This document shows positions 16,091 to 25,128 of a stretch of 34,146 nucleotides of DNA, piece by piece. Made by a program: the position numbers and the translations under genes. Position 1 is the first letter of the stretch; the number at the start of each line of letters is the position of its first letter. The notes below the pieces were generated by a model. It searched no databases and was not told the DNA's origin. It was given only the letters and a program-made list of their open reading frames with translations. The stretch is from Oceanospirillaceae bacterium. Its GTDB lineage: Bacteria > Pseudomonadota > Gammaproteobacteria > Pseudomonadales > Balneatricaceae. The stretch spans positions 1 to 34,146 of the forward strand of contig JABGSN010000032.1 of the NCBI GenBank assembly GCA_018647765.1, written 5' to 3'.

Positions 16091-18412
16091 TTGTTATTTC
16101 TTAAGCCCTCTCTAGCTCAATATTTTATTGCCAAGCGTACTGTTACATTGATTTGCACAAGCCTTATCATGCTATTGGCTGCCTCTACAGTAACGGCAGA
16201 AACAAACTTACCCCACCCACTTCTGCTTGACTGGCAACCTCAACCCGCAACAACGGATGATTACTGCCCAGGTTATTATTTACCTTACCAGGCGCCTGCA
16301 CTAAACCCAAACACTCCAGCCAATCAACAGCCCTTGTACAGCCACTCCGATGCGAGCGAATATGAAGAAGGCGTAACTCACCTAAAAGGTAATGTAGAGA
16401 TACGCCAAGGCGTACAACAAATTACCAGCGATTACGCGCGTCTTGATAACAACCAACGTTTGGTCGACATTATTGGCAACGTAAAATACCGTCGCCACAA
16501 TATCATCATGCAAAGCGATGACGCCTCGTTTGATATGGATAGTTCGGAGGCCCAGCTCAGCCAAGCACAGCTGTCCATACCAAACAACGAATTGCGCGCT
16601 AATGCCGCATCCATTGATTATCACGCTGATGAAACCGTGACAATGAACCAAGGCAGCTTTACCTTTTGCCCGCCCGGCAATAATGCATGGGCCATTCATA
16701 GTAACAAAATTGACTTAGATCCCAACCAAGGGTTCGGCGAAGCTCAAAATGCTATATTAAAAATTGGGGCTGTGCCGGTATTTTATTTACCTTGGATGAG
16801 TTTCCCCATAGACGACCAACGGCGCTCAGGATTCCTCTTTCCTACACTAGCCCGCTCAAGCCAGATGGGGTTAGACATAACGACGCCTTATTATCTTAAT
16901 TTAGCACCCGACTATGACGCCTTAATGACACCTCGCTTTACTGAGTTTGGTGGCACCACACTAGGCACAAAAATACGCCACATGAACGCCGACTCCGAGC
17001 AGTCGTTGTACTTTAATTGGGCGCTGTCAGATCCTAACTCTACACAACAACGGTGGTTAACCGAGTTCAACCATAAGGGCCAAATTAGCCCTACTTTGTC
17101 TTCCAGTATCCATATTAAAAGGGTAAGCGATGCAGAGGTGTTTAACGACTTCGACCTAACCCAAGCAGCCAATGAAACCAACAGCCTAGCCAGCAAAGCC
17201 CAAGTTAACTACCAAGGCGACAATGTATGGCTGAGTAGCGCAAGCTTAGCCCTAATCACCCATCAAAACTTAACCACCAGTACGCCCGCGTATGACCAAT
17301 TGCCACACGCCAGCCTTGCCGGAGGTGCCACTATAGATTACGACTCGGTGCCAGTAACTGGCCGCTACCAGCTTGATTTGAGCCACTTTACCCGTGACAC
17401 CAGTCACTTAGCTGCCAACAGTCAGTTAACAGGCACACGCATCCACCTGCAACCGAGTGTAAGCTCGTCGTGGACAACCGACTATAGTTTTATTAAACCT
17501 AAACTGAGTCTGCCTATCACCCAGTACCAGCTGGCTAATACCCCTACCAACATCCAGGCAAGCAAAACCCGCATGGTGCCCCAGTTTGAGCTGGATACTG
17601 GGCTACTGTTCGAGCGCGAACTTAATATGGGCTATAGCCAAACCTTAGAACCCAGGCTGTACTACGCTTACGCCCCCTTTAAATGGCAAGATGACATCAC
17701 AATTTTTGACACCAGCCTCAACGGCAAACCATTCTACCAAGCGAACCGATTTAGTGGTTTCGATCGTATTGCGGACACTAATCGCGTTACCTTAGGTGTG
17801 GACAGCCAATTTCTTGATGCCAAAGGCTGGCAAAAAGCCAAACTGTCGATGACCCAAATCCACTACCTGAGCAACCGGCAGGTACAATTAAGCAGTAGCA
17901 CTAGCGCCAACACTGAAACTTATTCACCTATTTATGGTCACATGAGTTATCAACTTAATCCGTATTGGAGTTCGAGTTTAAACCTCGACTGGAGTCCACG
18001 TTCAGGCAACGTTGAAGCCACTACGGCGAGCATGAAATATCAGCCCAGTAACAACCAAATTGTTGATGTGAAATACACCGAAAAACTTAACAGCACCCAA
18101 CAAGGTGAAGTGTCGGTAGTATGGCCACTAAACCCTCAATGGACGTTAATAGCCAAGCACAAAGAGGACCTGCGCAATCAACAATTGCAGGACGGAATTG
18201 TAGGTATAGAATATGCAAACTGTTGCTGGAAAGGGCGTTTAGTAAGCCGCCATTGGCTGGTGGATCAAACCAAAGGTGTTGAGCACGGCGTGTTTTTTGA
18301 ACTCTCCCTCAAGGGTTTAGGTGATAGCGAGAAACAACTGACCAGCGGCAACCAAGTCCGCATGGCCGATTTTATGAAAGGAATTACAGGTTACAATGAA
18401 CGCACTCAATAA
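16091..18412 (+). CDS. lptD: LPS-assembly protein LptD
   Basis: Outer-membrane beta-barrel that, with the lipoprotein LptE, inserts lipopolysaccharide into the outer leaflet. The 773-residue product has a signal peptide (KR around residues 15-16, hydrophobic core to ~34, likely cleavage after VTA), an OstA jellyroll domain (~85-230) and a large C-terminal barrel. Four cysteines match the disulfide set of E. coli LptD: Cys59 (DDYCPG), Cys193 (TFCPPGNN) and the adjacent Cys711-Cys712 (ANCCWKG). The only in-frame start that keeps a complete signal peptide is the TTG at 16091; the ribosome site is weak. Its end overlaps surA by 17 bases; SurA is the chaperone that folds LptD. Confidence 0.95.
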   Translation: MLFLKPSLAQYFIAKRTVTLICTSLIMLLAASTVTAETNLPHPLLLDWQPQPATTDDYCPGYYLPYQAPALNPNTPANQQPLYSHSDASEYEEGVTHLKGNVEIRQGVQQITSDYARLDNNQRLVDIIGNVKYRRHNIIMQSDDASFDMDSSEAQLSQAQLSIPNNELRANAASIDYHADETVTMNQGSFTFCPPGNNAWAIHSNKIDLDPNQGFGEAQNAILKIGAVPVFYLPWMSFPIDDQRRSGFLFPTLARSSQMGLDITTPYYLNLAPDYDALMTPRFTEFGGTTLGTKIRHMNADSEQSLYFNWALSDPNSTQQRWLTEFNHKGQISPTLSSSIHIKRVSDAEVFNDFDLTQAANETNSLASKAQVNYQGDNVWLSSASLALITHQNLTTSTPAYDQLPHASLAGGATIDYDSVPVTGRYQLDLSHFTRDTSHLAANSQLTGTRIHLQPSVSSSWTTDYSFIKPKLSLPITQYQLANTPTNIQASKTRMVPQFELDTGLLFERELNMGYSQTLEPRLYYAYAPFKWQDDITIFDTSLNGKPFYQANRFSGFDRIADTNRVTLGVDSQFLDAKGWQKAKLSMTQIHYLSNRQVQLSSSTSANTETYSPIYGHMSYQLNPYWSSSLNLDWSPRSGNVEATTASMKYQPSNNQIVDVKYTEKLNSTQQGEVSVVWPLNPQWTLIAKHKEDLRNQQLQDGIVGIEYANCCWKGRLVSRHWLVDQTKGVEHGVFFELSLKGLGDSEKQLTSGNQVRMADFMKGITGYNERTQ

Positions 18413-19685
18413 ATACGGCTTGGGTTTTGCCCTAAGCTTAACCCTGAGCCTGACAACCGTTCACGCTTTTGCAGCACAGCAGCTAGACCGCATTGTGGCG
18501 GTAGTGAATGACGACATTGTTTTGCAAACCGACGTTAACCTACGTCTAAGTCAGATCCAACAACAATTGGCCCAAAACAATACCCAGGTACCTAGCCTTG
18601 ACGTATTAACATCGCAAGTATTGGATCAGTTGGTTATTGAAAACCTGCAATTGCAGCTAGCCCAAGCGCAAGGCGTACACATTGCCGCCGCCAGCCTAGA
18701 CCAAGCCCTTGAGCGAATTGCTAAAAGCAACCAACTCAGTCTGGCGCAACTGCAACAAGCGGTCACCAACTCTGGCGACACCATGGCGCATTTTCGTGAC
18801 AAAATTCGCCAAGAAATGACCATCAATGAAGTTCAAACCAGCTCGGTTAACAAGCGTATTCGCGTCAGCGAACACGAAGTTGATCGTTATTTGGCGTCTA
18901 ATCAAGGCCAAGCCTTAGCTGAGACTGAATACGAAATTGGCCATATTTTGGTTAACCTTAGCACCACGCCAGATGCACAAGAACTAGCAGCCGCACAAGC
19001 TAAACTAGACCTAATAACGGCCCAACTTGCTCAGGGCAACGATTTTTCTAGCCTAGCAGTAAGCCACTCAGACGCACTTAACGCCTTAGAGGGCGGTAAC
19101 CTTGGCTGGCGCAAAGGCAGCCAGCTACCTAGCCTATTTGCGGAACCTATTAGTGACATGCAAGCAGGTGATGTAAGCCAACCTATTCGTAACAGCAACG
19201 GTTTTCACCTCATTAAACTCATCAACAAACGCGGCGTGAGTGTGCAAACCATCGCTCAAACTAAGGCCAACCACTTGCTCATTTTGCCCAATGAGATTAG
19301 AACGGCCACTCAAGCCCAAGAGCTCATTAACGAATTACATCAACGCATCATTAACGGCGCCGACTTTTATGACCTAGCCCGCACCTTTAGTGACGATGCT
19401 AACTCGGCCCCGAGTGGCGGCGACTTAGGCTGGGTGAATCACGACCAATTGCCGCAATTGTTACAATCTGAGCTAGAAAAACTAGCCCTGGGCGAACTAA
19501 GCCTACCCATTCAAAGTGACTCTGGCTGGCACCTATTGCAAGCCATAGAGCGCCGCACCAAAGACGTAGGGCAAGCTAATTTACGTTACCAAGCCAAACA
19601 AACTATTCGCCAAAGTAAGTTTGCTGGAGAGTTAGAGAATTGGTTACGAGAAATCCGCAACCAAGCCTACATCGAGATTCGTTAA
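18396..19685 (+). CDS. surA: Periplasmic chaperone / peptidyl-prolyl isomerase SurA
   Basis: Periplasmic chaperone that escorts outer-membrane beta-barrels, LptD included, to the BAM complex. The 429 residues show a signal peptide (cleavage likely after AFA, about residue 26), the N-terminal chaperone core from LDRIVAVVNDDIVLQTDV, and two parvulin-type PPIase domains (~172-277 and ~288-390) with GGNLGWRKGSQLP and GGDLGWVNHDQLP as the paired signatures, then a C-terminal helix. The ATG at 18396 lies inside the end of lptD, which suggests coupling between the two. pdxA begins three bases after it. Confidence 0.95.
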   Translation: MNALNKYGLGFALSLTLSLTTVHAFAAQQLDRIVAVVNDDIVLQTDVNLRLSQIQQQLAQNNTQVPSLDVLTSQVLDQLVIENLQLQLAQAQGVHIAAASLDQALERIAKSNQLSLAQLQQAVTNSGDTMAHFRDKIRQEMTINEVQTSSVNKRIRVSEHEVDRYLASNQGQALAETEYEIGHILVNLSTTPDAQELAAAQAKLDLITAQLAQGNDFSSLAVSHSDALNALEGGNLGWRKGSQLPSLFAEPISDMQAGDVSQPIRNSNGFHLIKLINKRGVSVQTIAQTKANHLLILPNEIRTATQAQELINELHQRIINGADFYDLARTFSDDANSAPSGGDLGWVNHDQLPQLLQSELEKLALGELSLPIQSDSGWHLLQAIERRTKDVGQANLRYQAKQTIRQSKFAGELENWLREIRNQAYIEIR

Positions 19686-19687
19686 CC

Positions 19688-20686
19688 ATGTCAGTAGTGA
19701 GCCGATTACTCGTCACTGCGGGCGAACCCGCAGGCATTGGTCCTGATCTATGCTTAACCTTGGTGGGCCAGCCCCACCCACAGCTTAACGACGTTGAAAT
19801 TGTTATTGTTGCCGACATGGGCGTGTTGCAAGACAGAGCCTGCAAGCTGAGTTTAAGCATCGATTTTTGCCATTTTGATCTCAAGCAACCCGCCGCTATT
19901 ACGCCTAGCAATCAACTCAAAGTACTGCACGTGCCATTAGCAGTAGAAAGCCGCGCGGGCCACTTAGATGCAGACAATGCAGGCTATGTGCTCAACACAC
20001 TTAATATTGCCTGTGATGCGTGCCTAGACGGCCGTGCTCAAGCCATGATCACGGCACCGGTTCATAAGGGCATTATTAACCATGCGGGCACGCCCTTTAG
20101 TGGCCACACCGAATACTTGCAGCAACGTTGTGGCGCAGAACAAGTGGTGATGATGCTGGCGTGTGACGCCATGCGCGTCACCCTAGCTACCACACACTTG
20201 CCCCTTAAAGACGTATCTGCAGCCATAACCCCTAAGCTACTCAAGCAAACATTACACATTGTAAACAACGAGTTAAAGGCCAAATTTGGCATTGCCCAAC
20301 CCACTATTTACGTGTGTGGCCTAAACCCCCATGCAGGCGAAGACGGCCACCTAGGTCGTGAAGAGATTGACGTCATTATCCCGGCACTGGAACAGCTACG
20401 CAGCGAAGGCCTTAACCTCGTTGGCCCGTTACCTGCAGACACCCTATTTAACCCCACCAACCTCGATCGTGCCGATGCTATTTTAGCCATGTATCACGAT
20501 CAAGGGCTACCCGTGCTAAAATACGCAGGTTTTGGTGATGCGGTAAACATCACCTTAGGTTTACCCATTATTCGCACCTCCGTTGACCACGGCACCGCAT
20601 TAGATTTGGCTGGCAGCGGCCAAGCTAACGCCAGCAGTTTATTGCTAGCCACGTTACAAGCGATGCAGTTAACCAAGCTTTATTAG
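19688..20686 (+). CDS. pdxA: 4-hydroxythreonine-4-phosphate dehydrogenase
   Basis: NAD-dependent enzyme of the DXP-dependent vitamin B6 pathway; it oxidises 4-phosphohydroxy-L-threonine to the amino-ketone precursor of pyridoxine phosphate. The 332 residues begin MSVVSRLLVTAGEPAGIGPD; the metal-binding histidines are in FSGHTEYL, ATTHLPLKD and MYHDQGLPVLKY, and TSVDHGTALDLAG closes the active site. The ATG at 19688 was chosen because the GEPAGIGP motif lies ten residues in, as in homologues; a longer frame extends into surA and is not credible. It sits between surA and rsmA, the standard enterobacterial and pseudomonad order. Confidence 0.95.
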   Translation: MSVVSRLLVTAGEPAGIGPDLCLTLVGQPHPQLNDVEIVIVADMGVLQDRACKLSLSIDFCHFDLKQPAAITPSNQLKVLHVPLAVESRAGHLDADNAGYVLNTLNIACDACLDGRAQAMITAPVHKGIINHAGTPFSGHTEYLQQRCGAEQVVMMLACDAMRVTLATTHLPLKDVSAAITPKLLKQTLHIVNNELKAKFGIAQPTIYVCGLNPHAGEDGHLGREEIDVIIPALEQLRSEGLNLVGPLPADTLFNPTNLDRADAILAMYHDQGLPVLKYAGFGDAVNITLGLPIIRTSVDHGTALDLAGSGQANASSLLLATLQAMQLTKLY

Positions 20687-20694
20687 AGACATTT

Positions 20695-21504
20695 ATGGCT
20701 AGCCAAACTCCAAAAAAACACCAAGCGCGTAAGCGTTTTGGGCAAAACTTTTTACAAGACCAAGGCATTATTCGTCATATTGTGGCCTGTATTCGCCCTA
20801 AACCAGAGCAAACCATCGTTGAAATTGGCCCCGGCCTAGGCGCCATTACCGAGCACCTGCTCGCGGCCACGGGCAGCCTTGACGTGGTGGAGCTCGACCG
20901 CGATTTACTACCTCACCTACGTATTGCGTTTGCCAGCTATGGCAATAACTTGCGCATTCACGAGGCTGATGCCCTTAAATTTGATTTTAGCAGCATCAGC
21001 CCCGAGTCCAATCCGCAACCCAAGTCTTTACGTATTGTAGGCAACTTGCCCTACAACATTTCCACACCATTAATCTTCCACCTATTGGATCAAGCAGATC
21101 TCATTGAAGACATGCACTTTATGCTGCAAAAAGAAGTGGTAATACGTTTAGCCGCAGGTGCAGGCACCAACAACTACGGCCGCCTGAGTATTATGGCACA
21201 GTATTTTTGCCGTGTAGACAACCTATTCGAAGTGCCGCCAGAAGCCTTTGACCCAAGGCCAAAAGTGGATTCTGCTATTGTACGTATGGCGCCCTACGCC
21301 GTACTACCACACCCAGCAAAAGATTTTAAACATTTTGAAAGTTTGGTTAAAACCGGTTTTGCCCAACGTCGCAAAACCTTGCGTAATAACTTAAAAGGTA
21401 TCATTGACGACCAACAGTTGCAAAGTTTGGGCATAGACCCTAGCATTCGACCTGAACGCTTAACCGTGGCCGACTTTGTGGCCATCAGCAACCTTCTTAC
21501 TTGA
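20695..21504 (+). CDS. rsmA: 16S rRNA (A1518/A1519-N6)-dimethyltransferase
   Basis: Dimethylates two adjacent adenines in the helix 45 loop of 16S rRNA (formerly KsgA), a late quality check in 30S assembly. The 269 residues show the N-terminal KRFGQNFLQD motif, SAM-binding VEIGPGLGA (residues 42-50), and the catalytic NLPY at 117-120. The C-terminal helical domain includes VPPEAFDPRPKVDSAIV and FAQRRKTLRNNLKG. Length is typical. The ATG follows pdxA by eight bases and apaG follows after 14 bases, consistent with one transcript. Confidence 0.96.
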   Translation: MASQTPKKHQARKRFGQNFLQDQGIIRHIVACIRPKPEQTIVEIGPGLGAITEHLLAATGSLDVVELDRDLLPHLRIAFASYGNNLRIHEADALKFDFSSISPESNPQPKSLRIVGNLPYNISTPLIFHLLDQADLIEDMHFMLQKEVVIRLAAGAGTNNYGRLSIMAQYFCRVDNLFEVPPEAFDPRPKVDSAIVRMAPYAVLPHPAKDFKHFESLVKTGFAQRRKTLRNNLKGIIDDQQLQSLGIDPSIRPERLTVADFVAISNLLT

Positions 21505-21518
21505 GCTAGGGCCAACCG

Positions 21519-21917
21519 ATGCAAACCCCAGACCACGACTTAGACCAAGATTACGACTTTAATGTTGGTGTGCAAACCGAATTTCTTGCTGAACAGTCGG
21601 CCCCCAGCCGCAACCGGTATGTGTTTGCCTATAAAATCACCATTACCAATAGTGGCAGCCAAAGTGCGCAGCTCATGAGCCGTAAATGGCTGATTACCGA
21701 CGGCGACGGCAAGACCCAAGAAGTGTCTGGAGACGGCGTAGTAGGCCAACAGCCTGTGATCGAACCTGGCAAACGTCATCAATACACCAGCGGCACGGTA
21801 CTTGAGACAAAAGTGGGCAGCATGAGCGGGCTTTACCAAATGGTGGCTGCCGATGGCCATGAGTTTTCGGCCTCCATACCGCCATTTACCTTGTCTTACC
21901 CTAACGCCCTGCACTAA
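21519..21917 (+). CDS. apaG: ApaG family protein
   Basis: Single fibronectin-III-like beta-sandwich protein of 132 residues. The conserved core is visible: FAYKITITNSGSQSAQL, RKWLITDGDGK, VSGDGVVGQQPVIEPG, and YTSGTVLETKVGSMSG. The family's biochemical role is not settled; it is linked genetically with ApaH, and the same fold occurs in some F-box proteins. Its N-terminal ~12 residues are acidic (DHDLDQDYD). It sits in the normal rsmA-apaG-apaH order, with apaH 12 bases downstream. Confidence 0.94.
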   Translation: MQTPDHDLDQDYDFNVGVQTEFLAEQSAPSRNRYVFAYKITITNSGSQSAQLMSRKWLITDGDGKTQEVSGDGVVGQQPVIEPGKRHQYTSGTVLETKVGSMSGLYQMVAADGHEFSASIPPFTLSYPNALH

Positions 21918-21929
21918 CGGCCAGCCACT

Positions 21930-22742
21930 ATGACCAGCTATGCCGTTGGCGACATACAAGGCTGCTTAGAACCACTCAAAGCGCTACTGGAAAAAGTGCA
22001 ATTTACCAGTGGCGACCAACTTTGGGTGGCCGGCGACTTAGTTAATCGCGGACCCGACTCCCTCAATACACTACGCTTGATTAAGTCATTAGGTACAGAC
22101 GCCAAGGTGGTACTGGGTAATCACGACCTACACCTATTAGCGCTAGATGCAAAACAAGCCACACTAAAACCAGGCGACACGCTACAGCCTATTTTTGAGG
22201 CCCACGACCGTCGTGAGTTATTACACTGGTTACAGCAACAACCACTGCTGCACTACAACGCCCAAATCAACACGGTGATGACCCATGCGGGCGTGCCCCC
22301 TTGTTGGGATTTACCGCAAGCCATAGCGCTTGCTCAAGAAATGCAAACCGTGTTGCAAAGTAATCAAGCCCACCGATTTTTTAGCCATATGTACGGCAAC
22401 CTGCCCGACTTATGGCAAGATGATTTACAAGACATCGAACGCTGGCGCTGTATTACCAATTATTTCACTCGTATGCGTTTTGTGCGCCCAGACGGTGGCC
22501 TCGACTTAGTTAACAAAGACAAACCCAATTTATCCGGCGACTACCAAAATGCCAGCACCTTACCCTGGTTTAAATTAGCCAGCCGAGTTAAAGCACGACA
22601 AGTATTTGGCCATTGGGCCGCCTTAGAGGGTGACACAGGCCTGGCCGAGGTTATTAACTTGGACATGGGTTGTGTATGGGGTGGCCAGCTAAAACTCATG
22701 CGTTTAGACGACGGCCAATGTTTTAGCGTGTCATGTAGCTAA
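21930..22742 (+). CDS. apaH: Symmetrical bis(5'-nucleosyl)-tetraphosphatase
   Basis: Metal-dependent phosphatase that splits Ap4A into two ADP and can also remove Np4 caps from RNA. The 270-residue product belongs to the PPP phosphoesterase fold: GDIQG (Asp8), GDLVNRGPDS (Asp36) and GNHD (residues 63-66), followed by THAGVPP and the late FGHWA histidine. Length is as expected. Last of the tightly spaced lptD-to-apaH series; glpE follows after a 54-bp gap with its own ribosome site. Confidence 0.95.
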   Translation: MTSYAVGDIQGCLEPLKALLEKVQFTSGDQLWVAGDLVNRGPDSLNTLRLIKSLGTDAKVVLGNHDLHLLALDAKQATLKPGDTLQPIFEAHDRRELLHWLQQQPLLHYNAQINTVMTHAGVPPCWDLPQAIALAQEMQTVLQSNQAHRFFSHMYGNLPDLWQDDLQDIERWRCITNYFTRMRFVRPDGGLDLVNKDKPNLSGDYQNASTLPWFKLASRVKARQVFGHWAALEGDTGLAEVINLDMGCVWGGQLKLMRLDDGQCFSVSCS

Positions 22743-22796
22743 TTGCACAAACCTTGTCGAAACACTAAACTGCTGATCTCTTTATAGGATACCCAT

Positions 22797-23117
22797 ATGT
22801 CTGAAATACTTTATATCGCGCCATTCGACGTCATGTCCAAAGTTGAGCAAGGCGCTTACCTGGTTGATATTCGTGATATTAACAGTTACCAAAACCACCA
22901 TATAAAAAACAGCCATCGTATTGATAACGAAAACCTGCCCGAATTTCTTCGTGAGGCCAATATGGAAAAACCCATTATTGTTTGTTGCTACCATGGCGTA
23001 AGCTCAGTCCAAGCCGCAGGCTTCTTAGCACAACAAGGGTTTGACGAAGTGTACAGCCTAGAAGGCGGTTTCGCTGCGTATTCGCTACAACAGCCGGAAC
23101 ATTGCAACGCCCTATGA
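22797..23117 (+). CDS. glpE: Thiosulfate sulfurtransferase GlpE (single-domain rhodanese)
   Basis: Single rhodanese domain of 106 residues that transfers sulfane sulfur from thiosulfate to thiol acceptors or cyanide. The active loop is CCYHGVSS, with the second cysteine (Cys64) aligned to the catalytic cysteine of E. coli GlpE (CYHGNSS). The N-terminal YLVDIRD and C-terminal LEGGFAAY are typical. A clear AGGA lies before the ATG. In E. coli the gene is beside glpG, but in Pseudomonas it follows apaH, as here. Confidence 0.92.
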   Translation: MSEILYIAPFDVMSKVEQGAYLVDIRDINSYQNHHIKNSHRIDNENLPEFLREANMEKPIIVCCYHGVSSVQAAGFLAQQGFDEVYSLEGGFAAYSLQQPEHCNAL

Positions 23118-23129
23118 GATTAAGCCTTA

Positions 23130-24251
23130 ATGAGCACTAGCCAAACCTACCTCGTAGGAGGCGCTGTACGTGATAAATTACTGGGATTGCCAGTGCACGA
23201 ACACGACTACGTGGTGGTGGGCAGTACGCCAGAGGCATTGGTGGCTCAGGGTTATACCCAAGTAGGCAAAGACTTTCCGGTTTTTTTGCACCCCCAAAGT
23301 AAACAAGAATATGCACTGGCACGTACCGAACGCAAGGCCGGCCAAGGTTACACCGGGTTTGATGTTTATGCCTCACCCAAGGTGACGTTAGAAGAAGACC
23401 TGTTACGACGCGATCTAACTATCAATGCCATTGCTCAGGCCGATGACGGCAGCCTCATCGATCCTTATGGCGGCCAGCAAGACTTGCAGGCCAAACTTAT
23501 TCGTCATGTATCTCCCGCCTTTAGCGAAGACCCGCTGAGGGTATTACGTGCCGCGCGTTTTGCAGCCCATTTACACCACTTAGGTTTTAGCATTGCCCCA
23601 GAAACTCAGGCGCTACTGATCACTTTGGTGCGTTCGAGCGAACTCAACACTCTAGCCAAAGAACGTATCTGGCAAGAAACCTGTAAAGCGCTGGCCAGCC
23701 AAAGCCCGTGGGTTTATTTTGAAGTGCTAGAACAATGTGGCGCATTAGATCAGCTAATGTCGCCGTTGGCCGAGTTACTCAGCCGTAAACCGCATGCCCT
23801 CACCGGCCTACAATTATTAAGCCAAACGGATGCCAGTGTTGACTTGCGCTTGGCGGGTATTTTGTATCAGCTTAACAAGTTACAGATAGAAGATTTAGCC
23901 GCTCAAATTAAGCTACCCAATGCACCCAAAACACTGGCCCTAGCCATCAGCAACCACCAGCGCGCCCTGCGCGCCTACGACGAACTCGACGCCCCCCAAA
24001 GACACCACTTATTAAGCAGCCTTGGGCTCGTTCGTAAACCAGAATTATTAACCGCGTTAATGACTTTGTGCCAAGCCATTACCCAAAGCAAAGAGCCTTT
24101 GTTTGGGTGGAGTTCCCCTCAAGCACAGATATCAGCCGACTTAAACGCCATCAATAGCGTTAAACCAGCCAAACTCATGGCGCAAGGGTATAGTGGTAAA
24201 GATTTAGGTGAAGCCCTTAAACAAGCACAGGTCGCGCAGTTAGAAAGATAA
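23130..24251 (+). CDS. cca: CCA-adding tRNA nucleotidyltransferase with a degenerate HD domain
   Basis: Adds or repairs the 3' CCA of tRNAs. The 373 residues open with YLVGGAVRDKLLGLPVHEHDYVVVG (read as YLVGGAVRDKLLG then HEHDYVVVG, the class II polymerase site with its two carboxylates), then LLRRDLTINAIA, DPYGGQQDL and DPLRVLRAARFAA. E. coli Cca is ~412 residues and has a C-terminal HD phosphohydrolase. Here the aligned region reads HALTGLQLL then AGILYQLNK; the HD dyad of the usual ALTHDLGK is replaced and the next ~20 residues are absent, so phosphatase activity is unlikely. The 3' end overlaps the convergent folK by 12 bases. Confidence 0.93.
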   Translation: MSTSQTYLVGGAVRDKLLGLPVHEHDYVVVGSTPEALVAQGYTQVGKDFPVFLHPQSKQEYALARTERKAGQGYTGFDVYASPKVTLEEDLLRRDLTINAIAQADDGSLIDPYGGQQDLQAKLIRHVSPAFSEDPLRVLRAARFAAHLHHLGFSIAPETQALLITLVRSSELNTLAKERIWQETCKALASQSPWVYFEVLEQCGALDQLMSPLAELLSRKPHALTGLQLLSQTDASVDLRLAGILYQLNKLQIEDLAAQIKLPNAPKTLALAISNHQRALRAYDELDAPQRHHLLSSLGLVRKPELLTALMTLCQAITQSKEPLFGWSSPQAQISADLNAINSVKPAKLMAQGYSGKDLGEALKQAQVAQLER

Positions 24252-24731
24252 TTGCACTTGGCTAAGGTGCTGCGCTAGAGAGCAGTTAGAGTGCAACTGA
24301 GCCATGCTTTGACCAGAGCACGGATGCACTAAGTTGGGGGCCAAATCTGCCAGCGGTTGCAATACATAAGCACAGGTGAGGATATCCGGCCGCGGCACTT
24401 TTAGCTCGCTATCAACAAGCTCACCAAATAACAGCACATCCATATCTAGGCCATGACTGGCTGGCTTGTCGTTGGCCGCTGCGGGCCTAATACGACCATG
24501 TTTAGCTTCTACCCTGCGGATCCAGGTCATCAGCTCACTGAGGCTCATCGGGCAGGCAAACCTCACCACCATATTTAGAAAGTCTGGCCCATTCATGCCT
24601 ATAGCGGGTGCCAGGTACACTGGCGACAAGTCGATTGCACCAAACTGCTCTCGCAACTCAGCAACACCGGCTTGCAAGCTTGCTTGAGGCTTAACATTAG
24701 CCCCAAGGCCCAAATAAACTTGCGTCATCAT
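24240..24731 (-). CDS. folK: 2-amino-4-hydroxy-6-hydroxymethyldihydropteridine pyrophosphokinase
   Basis: HPPK transfers pyrophosphate from ATP to the pterin precursor of folate. The 163 residues start VYLGLGANVKPQASLQAG, with PDFLNMVVRF in the middle and GLDMDVLLFGE (the family's LDLDLL metal-site strand) followed by VPRPDI. The preceding SHG replaces the usual RPRP-type stretch. Its ATG (24731, or the next codon at 24728) overlaps the folB stop, so folB and folK are coupled. The C-terminal ~25 residues after HPCSGQ are a poorly conserved tail. Confidence 0.92.
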   Translation of the reverse strand: MMTQVYLGLGANVKPQASLQAGVAELREQFGAIDLSPVYLAPAIGMNGPDFLNMVVRFACPMSLSELMTWIRRVEAKHGRIRPAAANDKPASHGLDMDVLLFGELVDSELKVPRPDILTCAYVLQPLADLAPNLVHPCSGQSMAQLHSNCSLAQHLSQVQLSF

Positions 24732-25087
24732 GCCGGCTTTTGGCCACGTTCAATGATCACACCCACGTCTGCTGCATTGGCGATAGCATCGGGTTTGCCC
24801 AACTTAATACGCACAAAAGGTACCGGAAATTCTGACAATACTAAGGCGGCAATTTCTTCGGCCATGGTTTCGACCAGCAAAAACTCACTAACTTGCACAA
24901 ACTGCGTCAATCGATCCGACACGTCTTTGTAGCTCACGGTGCGATCAATATCTTCGGTTGCTGCAGACGGGCTTATATCCACTGCCATTTCAATGTCTAG
25001 CACGACCTTTTGTTTGATCTCACGTTCCCAATCGAAGATGCCAATTACAGTCTCAACGGTTAAGCCGTGTACATATACTGTGTCCAT
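24728..25087 (-). CDS. folB: Dihydroneopterin aldolase
   Basis: Converts 7,8-dihydroneopterin to the hydroxymethyl pterin used by FolK, releasing glycolaldehyde. The 119-residue product is a tunnelling-fold protein with VYVHGLTVETVIGIFDWER at the start, the RTVSYKDVSD segment, LVETMAEEIAALVL (pterin-binding glutamate) and a final strand VRIKLGKPDAIANAADVGV. The conserved catalytic lysine is in IKLGKP. It overlaps folK by four bases. In Pseudomonas plsY lies next to folB; here only 41 bases separate folB from the tsaD stop, so plsY is absent from this place. Confidence 0.93.
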   Translation of the reverse strand: MDTVYVHGLTVETVIGIFDWEREIKQKVVLDIEMAVDISPSAATEDIDRTVSYKDVSDRLTQFVQVSEFLLVETMAEEIAALVLSEFPVPFVRIKLGKPDAIANAADVGVIIERGQKPA

Positions 25088-25128
25088 AAAAGAGTCTCAT
25101 CATTAAATCTAATAGATTATTAAACTAC

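Noticed and set aside
19640-19687. Upstream start extending pdxA into surA
   Set aside because: The extra residues do not belong to PdxA, whose conserved start motif fits the ATG at 19688.
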